A program made the position numbers and the translations under genes. 64,000 nt of DNA, from positions 62,001-126,000 of the forward strand of contig NZ_FRAU01000001.1 in NCBI RefSeq assembly GCF_900142415.1, read 5' to 3'. Below the pieces are notes generated by a model, which searched no databases, was not told the origin of the DNA, and saw only the letters and a program-made list of their open reading frames with translations. Positions 1-8,038 of the stretch are shown piece by piece. Position 1 is the stretch's first letter. Every line of letters begins with the position of its first letter. This DNA comes from Rhodothermus profundi (lineage in GTDB: Bacteria; Bacteroidota; Rhodothermia; Rhodothermales; Rhodothermaceae).

Positions 1-76
1 TTCCGTAGGCCCTGTTGGAGTAGCAAGGCAAGCGGAAAGAGCGGGGCGTCGAAGCCTGGCGCTTCAGAAAAAGCGA

Positions 77-105
77 ATAAAAAAAGCCCCTGCCTGCTGG
101 CAGGG
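77..105 (-). terminator. Rho-independent terminator of tRNA-Leu
   Basis: Read on the minus strand, a 7-bp GC-rich stem (CCCTGCC at 88-94 against GGCAGGG at 99-105, 4-nt loop) is followed by a T-rich run at 77-85. It lies 10 bp past the 3' end of the tRNA, so it most likely ends that transcript. Confidence 0.8.
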
Positions 106-115
106 ACTTACGCTG

Positions 116-199
116 TGCGAAAGGGGGGACTCGAACCCCCACGGCCTTACGGCCACGAGATCCTAAGTCTCGCGCGTCTACCAGTTCCGCCACTTTCGC
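116..199 (-). tRNA. tRNA-Leu (anticodon UAG)
   Basis: The minus strand folds as a class II tRNA. The acceptor stem is GCGAAAG (199-193) paired with CTTTCGC (123-117), with discriminator A at 116. The D arm contains CTGGTAGAC. The anticodon stem CGAGA/TCTCG encloses the 7-nt loop CTTAGGA with anticodon TAG, which reads CUA leucine codons. A long variable arm (CGTGGCCGTAAGGCCGT region) is typical of tRNA-Leu, and the T arm has GGTTCGAGTCC. CCA is not encoded. A terminator follows directly. The gene is divergent from the S46 peptidase genes, and no integrase or att-like repeat is seen beside it. Confidence 0.95.
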
Positions 200-280
200 A
201 CATTCTCCACGGACGTCTTAAATATATTGCGGAGCGAAGAGAGGTTCCAGAGGCAGGTGCGCGGTAAACCCAAAAATCGC

Positions 281-288
281 TATTTTTG
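281..288 (+). promoter_or_regulatory. Bacteroidota-type -7 element candidate
   Basis: TATTTTTG matches the Bacteroidota -7 consensus TAnnTTTG exactly and lies 29 bp before the ATG of the first S46 peptidase. No clear TTG is seen at the expected -33 position, so support is partial. AAAAATCGCTATTTTT around it also forms a small inverted repeat. Confidence 0.35.
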
Positions 289-317
289 AAACGGACTTTA
301 AACGACAGGCGAGTCCC

Positions 318-2570
318 ATGAAACGAACGCTGCGCTTGCTCCCGTTGCTGAGCCTGGTGCTCTTTTTCGGATGCGCAACCGGCCGGCCTGCCACTACGGT
401 ACAGGCTCCTGCTGCGCCACCTCCTCCCCAGACAGTACCTGAAGCACCGCTTGCGCCTCGTGCCATGCCGACACTGGACACGGTGCGCGCCGGGCGCTTC
501 GACAACGGTAAAATGTGGACATTTGACGATCCTCCCATTGATTACTTCGCTGAGGCCTACGGTTTTCGGCCCGATTCGGCCTGGTTCCGGCGGGCGCGGC
601 TGGGAGCCCTGCGTATTCCAGGCTGTTCGGCGTCGTTCGTCTCGCCCAATGGGTTGGTCATGACCAATCATCATTGCGGGCGGGAAGCGATCGTAGCCGT
701 TAGCCGTCCGGGCGAAAACTTGCTGGACAACGGCTTTTATGCCCGTTCGCTTGGCGAAGAGCGCCGCGTCGAAGACTACTACGCCGATCAACTCATCGAA
801 ATCCGAGATGTGACCGATGAGGTCTATGCTGCATTGGCCGGTGCGGAGACGGATGCCGAGCGGGCTATGGCACGCCAACAGGCTATTGATGCGATTGAAA
901 AACGATTGTTGGAAGAAAAAGGGGGAGAAGAGGCAGGCTATGTGGTCGAAGTCATTGCGCTTTACAATGGCGCTAAATATTCGGCCTACATCTTCAAGCG
1001 CTATCATGACCTGCGGTTGGTGATGGCGCCGGAGTTGCAGATGGGGTACTTCGGAGGGGATCCGGACAACTTCACCTATCCGCGCTATGCACTTGACGTA
1101 ACGTTCTTCCGCATTTATGATGAAAACGGTGCACCTCTGCGCACGACCCACTACTTCCGCTGGAGCCGTGACGGGGTTGAAGAAGGTGATGTCGTCTTTG
1201 TTATTGGCAATCCTGGATCGACCAGTCGGCTGCAAACCGTCGCGCAGCTTGAGTTTCGGCGCGACATACTTGAACCAGCCATCCTGCGGCTGATCCAGAC
1301 GCGCATGGCTGCGCTGCAGGACTACCTGCGCGAGTTGCCTGAAGGACCTGAACGGGAGGAAATTCGCAACGAAGTCTTCGGTCTCAGCAATGCAGAGAAG
1401 CTTTACACCGGCCGCGTCAAAGGACTGCGGGACCCCTACATTATCGCGCGCCGCCGCGACGCAGAGCGGCGTTTCCGAGAGGCGCTGCGCCGCGACTCGA
1501 CGCTGGCGCGTACGTACGATCCCCTCTTTGAGCGTATGGCCGAGCTGGTGGCGCAGCAGCGGGACTATGCAGCCGAGTTGCAAGCATTTCTGGCCTTCAA
1601 CCCGAACAGTGGGCTGAGCAGTACAACCGTGCGCCGCGCCATCCTGGCCTATCTCTACGTAAATCAACAGCAGGCCGGTGCTTCCGACGAGCAGCTTGCA
1701 GAATTGCGGGACGAAATGCTGGGGATCGCGGATCAACCCGTAGGGGTGCAGTGGCGCTACCTGAAGGCGCGTCTGGAAGACTTTGTGCGCTACTTTGGCG
1801 AGGATAGTCGACTCGTGCAACAACTGCTGCAAGGACGTTCGCCCGAGGAAGTGGCCCGCCATATCATTCACAACTCGGTGCTACGGGACTCGGCGCAGAC
1901 CGCGCAAGCGCTGGCCCAGGGCACACTGACCATGGAGGATCCAGCGGTGCAACTGGTGGCAACTGTATGGCCGCGTTTTCAGGCGTTCCAGAGTGCCTGG
2001 GCCGGTATCTCGGCGCAGCAGCAGGAAATTGCCAGCCAGCTCGGGCGGGCCCGCTATGAGGTGTACGGCACTTCGGTACCACCCGACGCTACCTTCTCCC
2101 TGCGCATCGCCGATGGAGTGGTCAAAGGGTACACGTACAATGGTACGATGGCGCCACCCTACACGACGTTCTATGGGCTCTACGACCGCTACTATGCCTT
2201 TGGGCCGGGTACGGACTGGGAGCTGCCCGAGCGCTGGCTGCATCCGCCCGAAACCTTTGATCGCTCCACGCCGCTGAACTTCGTAGCCACGGCTGACATC
2301 ATCGGAGGCAATTCTGGATCGCCTGTGATCAATCCGAAACTGGAAGTGGTCGGACTGATCTTCGACGGCAATATTGAGAGCCTGCCGGCCGACTACATTT
2401 ACATGCCAGATCGTGGCATGCGGGCTATTGCCGTAGACGTACGAGGAATTCTGGAGGCGCTTGACGAAATCTATGATGCCGACCGACTGGTGCTGGAGCT
2501 GACAACCGGACGGCTGGTGCGCTCCGAAGAAGAAGCTGATGCCTTGATGAACCGCGGGCGTGAACAATGA
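318..2570 (+). CDS. S46 dipeptidyl-peptidase, DPP7-like, lipoprotein
   Basis: A 750-residue S46-family serine exopeptidase that removes dipeptides from N-termini in the periplasm. The hydrophobic N-terminus ending FFGC (Cys19) suggests a lipoprotein. The catalytic His lies in TNHHCG (His118/119) and the nucleophile in GGNSGSP (Ser666). The residue 18 positions after the Ser is Gly684, in FDGN. In P. gingivalis enzymes this is position 673, where Gly marks DPP7 (hydrophobic P1) and Arg or Ser marks DPP11 (acidic P1). Length and motifs fit full S46 enzymes. The stop overlaps the start of the second S46 gene by 4 bp (ATGA), so the two are translationally coupled. The family is clear; the specificity is inferred from one residue. 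Confidence 0.92.
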   Translation: MKRTLRLLPLLSLVLFFGCATGRPATTVQAPAAPPPPQTVPEAPLAPRAMPTLDTVRAGRFDNGKMWTFDDPPIDYFAEAYGFRPDSAWFRRARLGALRIPGCSASFVSPNGLVMTNHHCGREAIVAVSRPGENLLDNGFYARSLGEERRVEDYYADQLIEIRDVTDEVYAALAGAETDAERAMARQQAIDAIEKRLLEEKGGEEAGYVVEVIALYNGAKYSAYIFKRYHDLRLVMAPELQMGYFGGDPDNFTYPRYALDVTFFRIYDENGAPLRTTHYFRWSRDGVEEGDVVFVIGNPGSTSRLQTVAQLEFRRDILEPAILRLIQTRMAALQDYLRELPEGPEREEIRNEVFGLSNAEKLYTGRVKGLRDPYIIARRRDAERRFREALRRDSTLARTYDPLFERMAELVAQQRDYAAELQAFLAFNPNSGLSSTTVRRAILAYLYVNQQQAGASDEQLAELRDEMLGIADQPVGVQWRYLKARLEDFVRYFGEDSRLVQQLLQGRSPEEVARHIIHNSVLRDSAQTAQALAQGTLTMEDPAVQLVATVWPRFQAFQSAWAGISAQQQEIASQLGRARYEVYGTSVPPDATFSLRIADGVVKGYTYNGTMAPPYTTFYGLYDRYYAFGPGTDWELPERWLHPPETFDRSTPLNFVATADIIGGNSGSPVINPKLEVVGLIFDGNIESLPADYIYMPDRGMRAIAVDVRGILEALDEIYDADRLVLELTTGRLVRSEEEADALMNRGREQ

Positions 2571-4840
2571 ATCGGTCTTACTGGATTGTTGCGCTGAGCC
2601 TGACGCTGGCTGCGCTGAGTCTCCAGTGTGCCGGGCCGCGCGAAACCGCCCGTCTGGTGGCAACACCTCCTCTGGTAACGGAGGCAGAAACCACGGCGGT
2701 AGTCAGGGTGCAGCGCGTCGGGAAGGCCTCCTGGATAGGAAGGGACACGGTACGGAGCGGACGGTTCGATACGGGACGGCTCTGGACGTTTGAAGCGCCT
2801 CCGCTGGACTACTGGGAAGCAACCTACGGCTTTCGTCCCGACTCCGCCTGGCTGACGCATGCGCGCATGGGAGCACTGCGGCTGGTCTTTGAAAGCGGCC
2901 GCTGCTCGGGTGCTTTTGTTTCCCTCTACGGACTGGTCGTAACCAACCATCACTGCACCTGGGAAAGTCTTGATCTCATTGACCGCCCCGGAGAAGCCTT
3001 GTTGGAAGAAGGATTCTATGCGGCGACCCTGTCGGAGGAGCGGCGGCTGCCCGGCCTGTATGCCGAGCAGCTTCTGGAGGCCCGCGACGTGACGGCTCAG
3101 ATTGCCCGGGGTCTAGAGGAGATTCGCGACGACGTAGCACGGGAACGCCTGCGCAACCGCCGCCTGGAACGCCTCAAGCAGCAACTGGAGGCGGAAGTCC
3201 GATCGCGAGACACCACGCTACACGTAGAAATTGTTCCGCTGTACTACGGGGCGCGCTATACCGCCTACATCTGGCGTCGCTATTACGACGTGCGTCTGGT
3301 CATGACCCCCGAGTTGCGTGTCGGCTATTTCGGGGGGGACTATGATAACTTCACGTATCCCCGCTACAGCCTGGACATCAGCTTTCTGCGCATTTATGGA
3401 GCAGATGGACAGCCCCTGAAAAGTCCCTGGTACTTCCGCTGGAATAGGGAAGGTGCTCAGCCTGGCCAGCTTGTCTTTGCCATAGGCCATCCCGGCGCCA
3501 CGCGGCGTCACATGACTGTGAGTCAGCTTGAATTTGAACGCGACTACACGCTGCCGCAGCGGCTCCGGCTGCTGCGACGCCGCGCACAGATTCTGGAACG
3601 TTATCTCCACCAACAACCAGACTCGGCCGACATCTATGGGTTGCGCAGCGTGTACTTCGCACTGAAGAACACTATCAAAGCCACGGAAGGGCAGCTTCAA
3701 GGGTTGCGCGATCCATACCTGCTGGCGCGCAAGCAGGCAGCCGAGCGGGCGCTACGCGACAGTATGATGGCTAACGATTCGCTGCGCAACCGCTACGGCA
3801 ATGTGTTTGCGCAGCTCGAAGCCCTGCAGCGCAGCAAGGCAGCGGCAGCTCCGCAAACCGCCGCCTTCCAGTTTTTTGGAACCAGCACGCTCCTGAGCTC
3901 CCATATCCTGCTGCGCGCACTCTTTGGTTATGCGCACGACGTAATGCGCCGACGGGGTGCGTTCGCAGCCCGCCTGGCTGAGCTGCGGCGGGAGGCGCTC
4001 AAAATCCGAAATTGGCCCGACTCGGTCGAAGTGGGTTATATCACGGCTCGCCTGGAAGAGCTGCGCGACTATCTGGGACCGCAGCATCCGAGCGTGCAAC
4101 GCCTGTTAGGCGATCGAACACCGGCCGAGGTAGCGCGCGATCTGGTAGCACGTACGGCACTGAAAGACTCGGCTGCCTTTGCGCGGCTGCTGCAGGAAGG
4201 ATACCTGCAGAGCGGTGACGCATCGGTGCCGGTAATCGAGGTGCTCGGACCCCTGTACTTTACGCTTGGCCAGCAACTTGATCAGTTCGAAGCGCGCGAG
4301 CGTTTCCTGAATGCACGCCTGGCGGCGCTCCGCTTTGCCGTTTATGGGCGCACCGTACCTCCCGACGGAACGGGCACGCTGCGGATTGCCGATGGGCGCA
4401 TTGAAGGCTACGCTTACAATGGGACGCAAGCGCCAGCGTTTACTACGTTTTACGGCATGTATGATCGGTTCTACAGCTTCCGGGGACGGAGTGGCTGGAG
4501 CTTGCCGGCGCGGTGGCTGACGCCTTCCGAAGCGTTTGAACGGGCAACCCCGCTTAATCTGGTAGCTAGCACGGACATTTCAGGAGGCAGCTCTGGGTCG
4601 GCCCTGATTGATCAGGAACTCCGTCTGGTGGGCGTCATCTTTGACAGTAATCTGGAGGGACTGGCCGGCAGTTATATCTACATGCCGGATCGGGGCATGC
4701 GCGCTGTAGCGGTCGATAGTAGAGGCGTGCTGGAGGCCCTTCGCGACCTTTACGGAGCCGATCGACTGGTGCTGGAGTTGACGGCCGGGAAGCTGGTGTC
4801 GGATGAAGCGGAGGCAGAAACGCTCATGGAGATGAATTAG
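2567..4840 (+). CDS. S46 dipeptidyl-peptidase, DPP11-like paralogue
   Basis: A 757-residue paralogue of the preceding gene, in an operon with it through an ATGA overlap. The N-terminus is a signal sequence ending LSLQC (Cys21), possibly a lipoprotein although the lipobox is poor. The catalytic His is in TNHHC (His128/129) and the nucleophile in GGSSGSA (Ser676). The specificity position 18 residues later is Ser694 (FDSN), which in the family groups with Arg as the DPP11 class preferring Asp/Glu at P1. The pair would therefore cover hydrophobic and acidic dipeptides. The 3' end overlaps the convergent phosphatase-like gene by 17 bp. Confidence 0.92.
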   Translation: MNRSYWIVALSLTLAALSLQCAGPRETARLVATPPLVTEAETTAVVRVQRVGKASWIGRDTVRSGRFDTGRLWTFEAPPLDYWEATYGFRPDSAWLTHARMGALRLVFESGRCSGAFVSLYGLVVTNHHCTWESLDLIDRPGEALLEEGFYAATLSEERRLPGLYAEQLLEARDVTAQIARGLEEIRDDVARERLRNRRLERLKQQLEAEVRSRDTTLHVEIVPLYYGARYTAYIWRRYYDVRLVMTPELRVGYFGGDYDNFTYPRYSLDISFLRIYGADGQPLKSPWYFRWNREGAQPGQLVFAIGHPGATRRHMTVSQLEFERDYTLPQRLRLLRRRAQILERYLHQQPDSADIYGLRSVYFALKNTIKATEGQLQGLRDPYLLARKQAAERALRDSMMANDSLRNRYGNVFAQLEALQRSKAAAAPQTAAFQFFGTSTLLSSHILLRALFGYAHDVMRRRGAFAARLAELRREALKIRNWPDSVEVGYITARLEELRDYLGPQHPSVQRLLGDRTPAEVARDLVARTALKDSAAFARLLQEGYLQSGDASVPVIEVLGPLYFTLGQQLDQFEARERFLNARLAALRFAVYGRTVPPDGTGTLRIADGRIEGYAYNGTQAPAFTTFYGMYDRFYSFRGRSGWSLPARWLTPSEAFERATPLNLVASTDISGGSSGSALIDQELRLVGVIFDSNLEGLAGSYIYMPDRGMRAVAVDSRGVLEALRDLYGADRLVLELTAGKLVSDEAEAETLMEMN

Positions 4841-5780
4841 CGGTATCTTCTAGTGCGGCCACAATCGCAGGCGTTACGTCGCGCAGGTCATGGGCATGGC
4901 GGAAGCAGGTTGCCCCCCGTCCATAGACAAACAGGGGAACAGGATTGCGCGTGTGCGTGCGGACGCGCAGGTCTTCCAGGTTACCATGGTCGCTGGTAAC
5001 AACAAGCAGATGACATTCAGGGTCAAGGAGTGCAACCAGTTCGGTAAAGAAGCGGTCCAGCGATGCGAGCACCCATTGAGCTTCGCTTGCGTCTTGCCGG
5101 TGACCGGCCTGATCGGTCAGGAAGTACTCAAAGAGCGTGAAATCGTGGCGTTGGGCCAGGGCAAGTAGCTGGCGGGCTGCTCTGGATTCATCAACAGGCG
5201 TAATCGGAAAACCGGCTGTCCGCAGGCGCCGGCCTGTCAGGTCGGCTGCTACCGCTTCACCACGCTCCAGGTCGTCCAGCGTGCGCAATCGGACGCCTGC
5301 CTCCCGACAGCAACGAGTGGTGACGCTCCAGCGGTCACGTTGCTGAGCATAAGCAAAAAAGGGAGGTGGATAGGCATTAGCAAACGCCACGGAAAAGCCT
5401 CGTGTTTTCAGACGTTGGAACAGATTGTATTGAGCAAGCAGGGGGCGGGTTCGAGAGTGGGCAAAGGGGCCGTAGTGGCGGCCTGCAATGCGTGGCGCAT
5501 TGAAGCCGGTTAGCAGAGCGGTCTGGCCGGTGCCGCTTTGCGGCAGGCCGGGCACGCCCAGCGTAGCATCCAACGATCGGAAGACGTGCCGGGCGCTGTG
5601 AAAAAATTGCGCCTGGCAGGTCCAGCACTGACCGCGGCTGAGCTGGGCAAGCCCGGGCCAATCGGTTGCCAGTGGATTATGCGAATGGGGCGGGCCCAGC
5701 CCAACCCCATCCAGGAAGACAAACAGCACGTGCAGTTTCAGTCGGTTGGTGAAGTGCGACGAGCTGCTTCGACTACCCAT
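4824..5780 (-). CDS. Alkaline-phosphatase-superfamily metalloenzyme (iPGM-like)
   Basis: A 318-residue protein of the alkaline phosphatase / cofactor-independent phosphoglycerate mutase superfamily. An N-terminal metal-binding Asp is in FVFLDGVG. SGTGQTALLTG resembles the catalytic Ser/Thr loop. TSDHGNLED and HTRNPVP near the C-terminus match the iPGM metal motifs (DHGN and HTxNPVP). It is much shorter than iPGM (about 510 residues) and lacks its inserted phosphotransferase domain, so the substrate is unknown. The ATG at 5780 overlaps the DprA-like gene by 43 bp. A GTG at 5729, just past that gene's stop, would give a protein starting VLFVFLDG and is a credible alternative start. Confidence 0.75.
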   Translation of the reverse strand: MGSRSSSSHFTNRLKLHVLFVFLDGVGLGPPHSHNPLATDWPGLAQLSRGQCWTCQAQFFHSARHVFRSLDATLGVPGLPQSGTGQTALLTGFNAPRIAGRHYGPFAHSRTRPLLAQYNLFQRLKTRGFSVAFANAYPPPFFAYAQQRDRWSVTTRCCREAGVRLRTLDDLERGEAVAADLTGRRLRTAGFPITPVDESRAARQLLALAQRHDFTLFEYFLTDQAGHRQDASEAQWVLASLDRFFTELVALLDPECHLLVVTSDHGNLEDLRVRTHTRNPVPLFVYGRGATCFRHAHDLRDVTPAIVAALEDTANSSP

Positions 5781-6631
5781 TCAAAATCGACAGATTCGCG
5801 GATAGAATGCACTTCTGGTAGGGTACGGGTACTGATATCAAAAACCGATAGATGCGTCTGCACTGCCCACTCAAGCGCGGCTTGCTCCGGCGTTTCGGCG
5901 CGGGGCTCGACAAAGACCGCCACATGCGCCAGCGCCGTTTGCAGAAGCGCGCGCTGGCGGTCACGCTGCGCACTTACGCGCTGTTCCATGAGAAAAGGAG
6001 AAAGCAAAAGGCCTCCTGCTCGCAACGTAGCCGTTGCAACAGGCCGCATAGGCGGTAGTAGCTGGGCAAGTCCGGTATGAGCAACCATGATGGCCGGGTA
6101 AGGACGGGGGGCATTGTGGCAGAGCTTCTGCACGGCTATATCAAAACCAGACAACGCACCGGTTACCGGAATGCAGCCCGCTTCGATCAGGTGTAACGTC
6201 AGGTTCTGCGCGCGTTCGTGCGATGCTTCGGATATCGGGGGGCGCGCCAGCAAGGCAACCATGGGGCGCTCAAGCAGTTTCAGGTTCCCAAAGGCAAAGA
6301 GTAAAAAAGGACGTTGCGGTTCAGGGAGCCTTTCTAACCTGGAGGGCCAGGGTTCGTCGTGGGGTGTTAAGACGCGAACGCGCCTGGTGATCAGCTGGGT
6401 CAGCTCAGCTTTTGCCTGTTCGCGCATCTGATGCAGGAGCGCAGCGTTGAAGAGCTGAGCGAGTCGCTGCGCTCCTCGTGGACAGTGACTCAGTGCGGCG
6501 CGCAGGGCTTCTGGAGAGTAAGCGTGCAAGGCTTCAAAATGGCCGATGGTGCGCACGGCCCATCCTGCTGCCGTCCAATCATCCGGCAACAGCCGGGCTA
6601 TTGTCAGGGCGAAAAGTGTCGTGGCCGTCAC
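5738..6631 (-). CDS. Degenerate DprA/Smf-like protein
   Basis: A 297-residue protein whose central part follows the DprA Rossmann fold. It has the pattern WPSRLERLP then PFLLFAFG, a strand MVALLARPP where DprA has the GSR motif, and TGALSGFDIAVQK where DprA has SGxAxGID. It then has GGLLLSPF where DprA has SEYPPG, and RDRQ in place of the RNRIIA element. The ssDNA/RecA-loading residues are thus mostly lost and the C-terminal winged helix is absent. It may be a diverged nucleotide-binding protein rather than a transformation factor. It is cotranscribed with the phosphatase-like gene. Confidence 0.6.
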   Translation of the reverse strand: MTATTLFALTIARLLPDDWTAAGWAVRTIGHFEALHAYSPEALRAALSHCPRGAQRLAQLFNAALLHQMREQAKAELTQLITRRVRVLTPHDEPWPSRLERLPEPQRPFLLFAFGNLKLLERPMVALLARPPISEASHERAQNLTLHLIEAGCIPVTGALSGFDIAVQKLCHNAPRPYPAIMVAHTGLAQLLPPMRPVATATLRAGGLLLSPFLMEQRVSAQRDRQRALLQTALAHVAVFVEPRAETPEQAALEWAVQTHLSVFDISTRTLPEVHSIRESVDFEWVVEAARRTSPTD

Positions 6632-6719
6632 GGCATCTGTGCGTTCCTGCCAGGGAAAGTAGCTGGTTGCTTTCTGGAATGCAACCAGACATAGGCTTTT
6701 TTTGCATATACTTTCCTGC

Positions 6720-6734
6720 AGTATCGTCGATACT
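6720..6734. promoter_or_regulatory. 15-bp palindrome, candidate operator
   Basis: AGTATCG-T-CGATACT is a perfect inverted repeat in the 129-bp gap between the divergent DprA-like and patatin genes, 26 bp before the patatin ATG. Its position suits a repressor site. No regulator gene is adjacent, so the binding protein is unknown. Confidence 0.35.
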
Positions 6735-6760
6735 TGCTAATAGGATAAGCTAAGCCAGCG

Positions 6761-8038
6761 ATGAACTGGAAAGGATGGGCGCAGATGCGCCGCTGGTGGG
6801 CGCACTGGAAACAGCGTATCGGGCCGCAGGGTGACTGGGCGCTGGTGCTCAGTGGCGGAGGAGCCCGTTCGGCCTATCAGGCAGGCGTGTTGCACTATAT
6901 TGCCGAGGCGTTTCCAGACCGGGCTTTTACGATCCTGACCGGCGTGTCGGCCGGGGCGATCAATGCAGCGCAACTGGCTAACCATACGGGAACGTTTCCG
7001 GAAGCGGCTGTGCGTCTGGTGCAGACCTGGCAGGCAGTCCGCCTGGAAGATGTGATGGAGCCCGAATCGCGCTGGAAGGTGCTGCGTACGCTGCTGCGCC
7101 GGGCCCGATCGAACGGAGAGCAGCCGCTTCCCGAAGACACGTTGCGCGGCCTGGTGGATAATGCCCCGCTGCGTGCATTTTTAAAACGGCACCTGCAAAC
7201 GACCGATGGAAGACTGCATGGCGTGGCTTTTAACCTGAAACGCGGTACGCTGCGGGCCTTTGCGGTAACGACCACAAACTACTCAACCGGCCAATCAGTT
7301 ACCTGGGTGGAGGGGCGCAACATTCAGAACTGGGAGCGGCCAGACCGACGCGGAGTGCAGACCGAACTGACGGTTGAGCATATCCTGGCCTCTGCTGCGT
7401 TGCCGCTGGTTTTTCCAGCCATTCGGCTGGGCGATGCCTGGTATGGCGATGGGGGAATTAGTCTGCTAACGCCGCTGGCGCCGGCCATTCATCTGGGGGC
7501 CCACGCTATTCTTGCGATCTCAACGCGCTACAAGCGAAGTCAGGCAGAAGGGGATGCGCACGACGTAGCAGGTTATCCACCGGCCGCCCAGATTCTGGGC
7601 CTTATGCTCAACGCAATCTTCCTGGATACGCTGGACCAGGACGCAGCAATGCTGGCGCGCATTAATCGACTGGTGGAAAAGTTGCCACCGCATCGCCGCG
7701 AGGGGCTTCGTCCCATTCGTCTTTTAATTCTGCGTCCTTCTATAGATCTGGGTAAGCTAGCCGCAAACTATCGTCCCCCGCTCAAGGGGGCCCTGCGTTT
7801 TCTCACCTGGGGGCTAGGGGCTACAGAAACAAAAACCCCTGATTCGCTCAGCATGATGCTGTTTGATCCGGACTACATTGCGCGGTTGCTGGAAATCGGC
7901 TACCAGGACGCGCAGCGCCAGCACGACCGCATTGCCGCCTTTCTGGAGGAGGCGCCGAGGCGGCCACCCGGCAACGGACAGCCAGGTAGTGCGTCGCCAG
8001 CGATCAGTGGCGCGGAAGCACCACCCGCAGCCCGATAA
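6761..8038 (+). CDS. Patatin-like phospholipase
   Basis: A 425-residue patatin-family serine hydrolase (Ser-Asp dyad) expected to cleave acyl esters of phospholipids or neutral lipids. The oxyanion-hole loop LSGGGARSAYQAG is near residue 30. The nucleophile elbow GVSAG lies near residue 66, and the catalytic Asp is in WYGDGG near residue 230. No signal peptide or membrane segment is evident, so it is probably cytoplasmic or peripheral. The C-terminal about 40 residues are Pro/Ala/Gly-rich. The 3' end overlaps the convergent S9 peptidase by 35 bp, so its last 11 codons are read on both strands. Confidence 0.9.
   Translation: MNWKGWAQMRRWWAHWKQRIGPQGDWALVLSGGGARSAYQAGVLHYIAEAFPDRAFTILTGVSAGAINAAQLANHTGTFPEAAVRLVQTWQAVRLEDVMEPESRWKVLRTLLRRARSNGEQPLPEDTLRGLVDNAPLRAFLKRHLQTTDGRLHGVAFNLKRGTLRAFAVTTTNYSTGQSVTWVEGRNIQNWERPDRRGVQTELTVEHILASAALPLVFPAIRLGDAWYGDGGISLLTPLAPAIHLGAHAILAISTRYKRSQAEGDAHDVAGYPPAAQILGLMLNAIFLDTLDQDAAMLARINRLVEKLPPHRREGLRPIRLLILRPSIDLGKLAANYRPPLKGALRFLTWGLGATETKTPDSLSMMLFDPDYIARLLEIGYQDAQRQHDRIAAFLEEAPRRPPGNGQPGSASPAISGAEAPPAAR

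Noticed and set aside
116-199. tRNA-Leu as an integration site for a mobile element
   Set aside because: There is no integrase gene and no repeated tRNA 3' end in the window.
147-1871. 574-codon minus-strand open frame opposite the first S46 gene
   Set aside because: It runs into the tRNA, has no family motif, and lies opposite a gene with a full catalytic signature. High third-position GC makes such antisense frames common.
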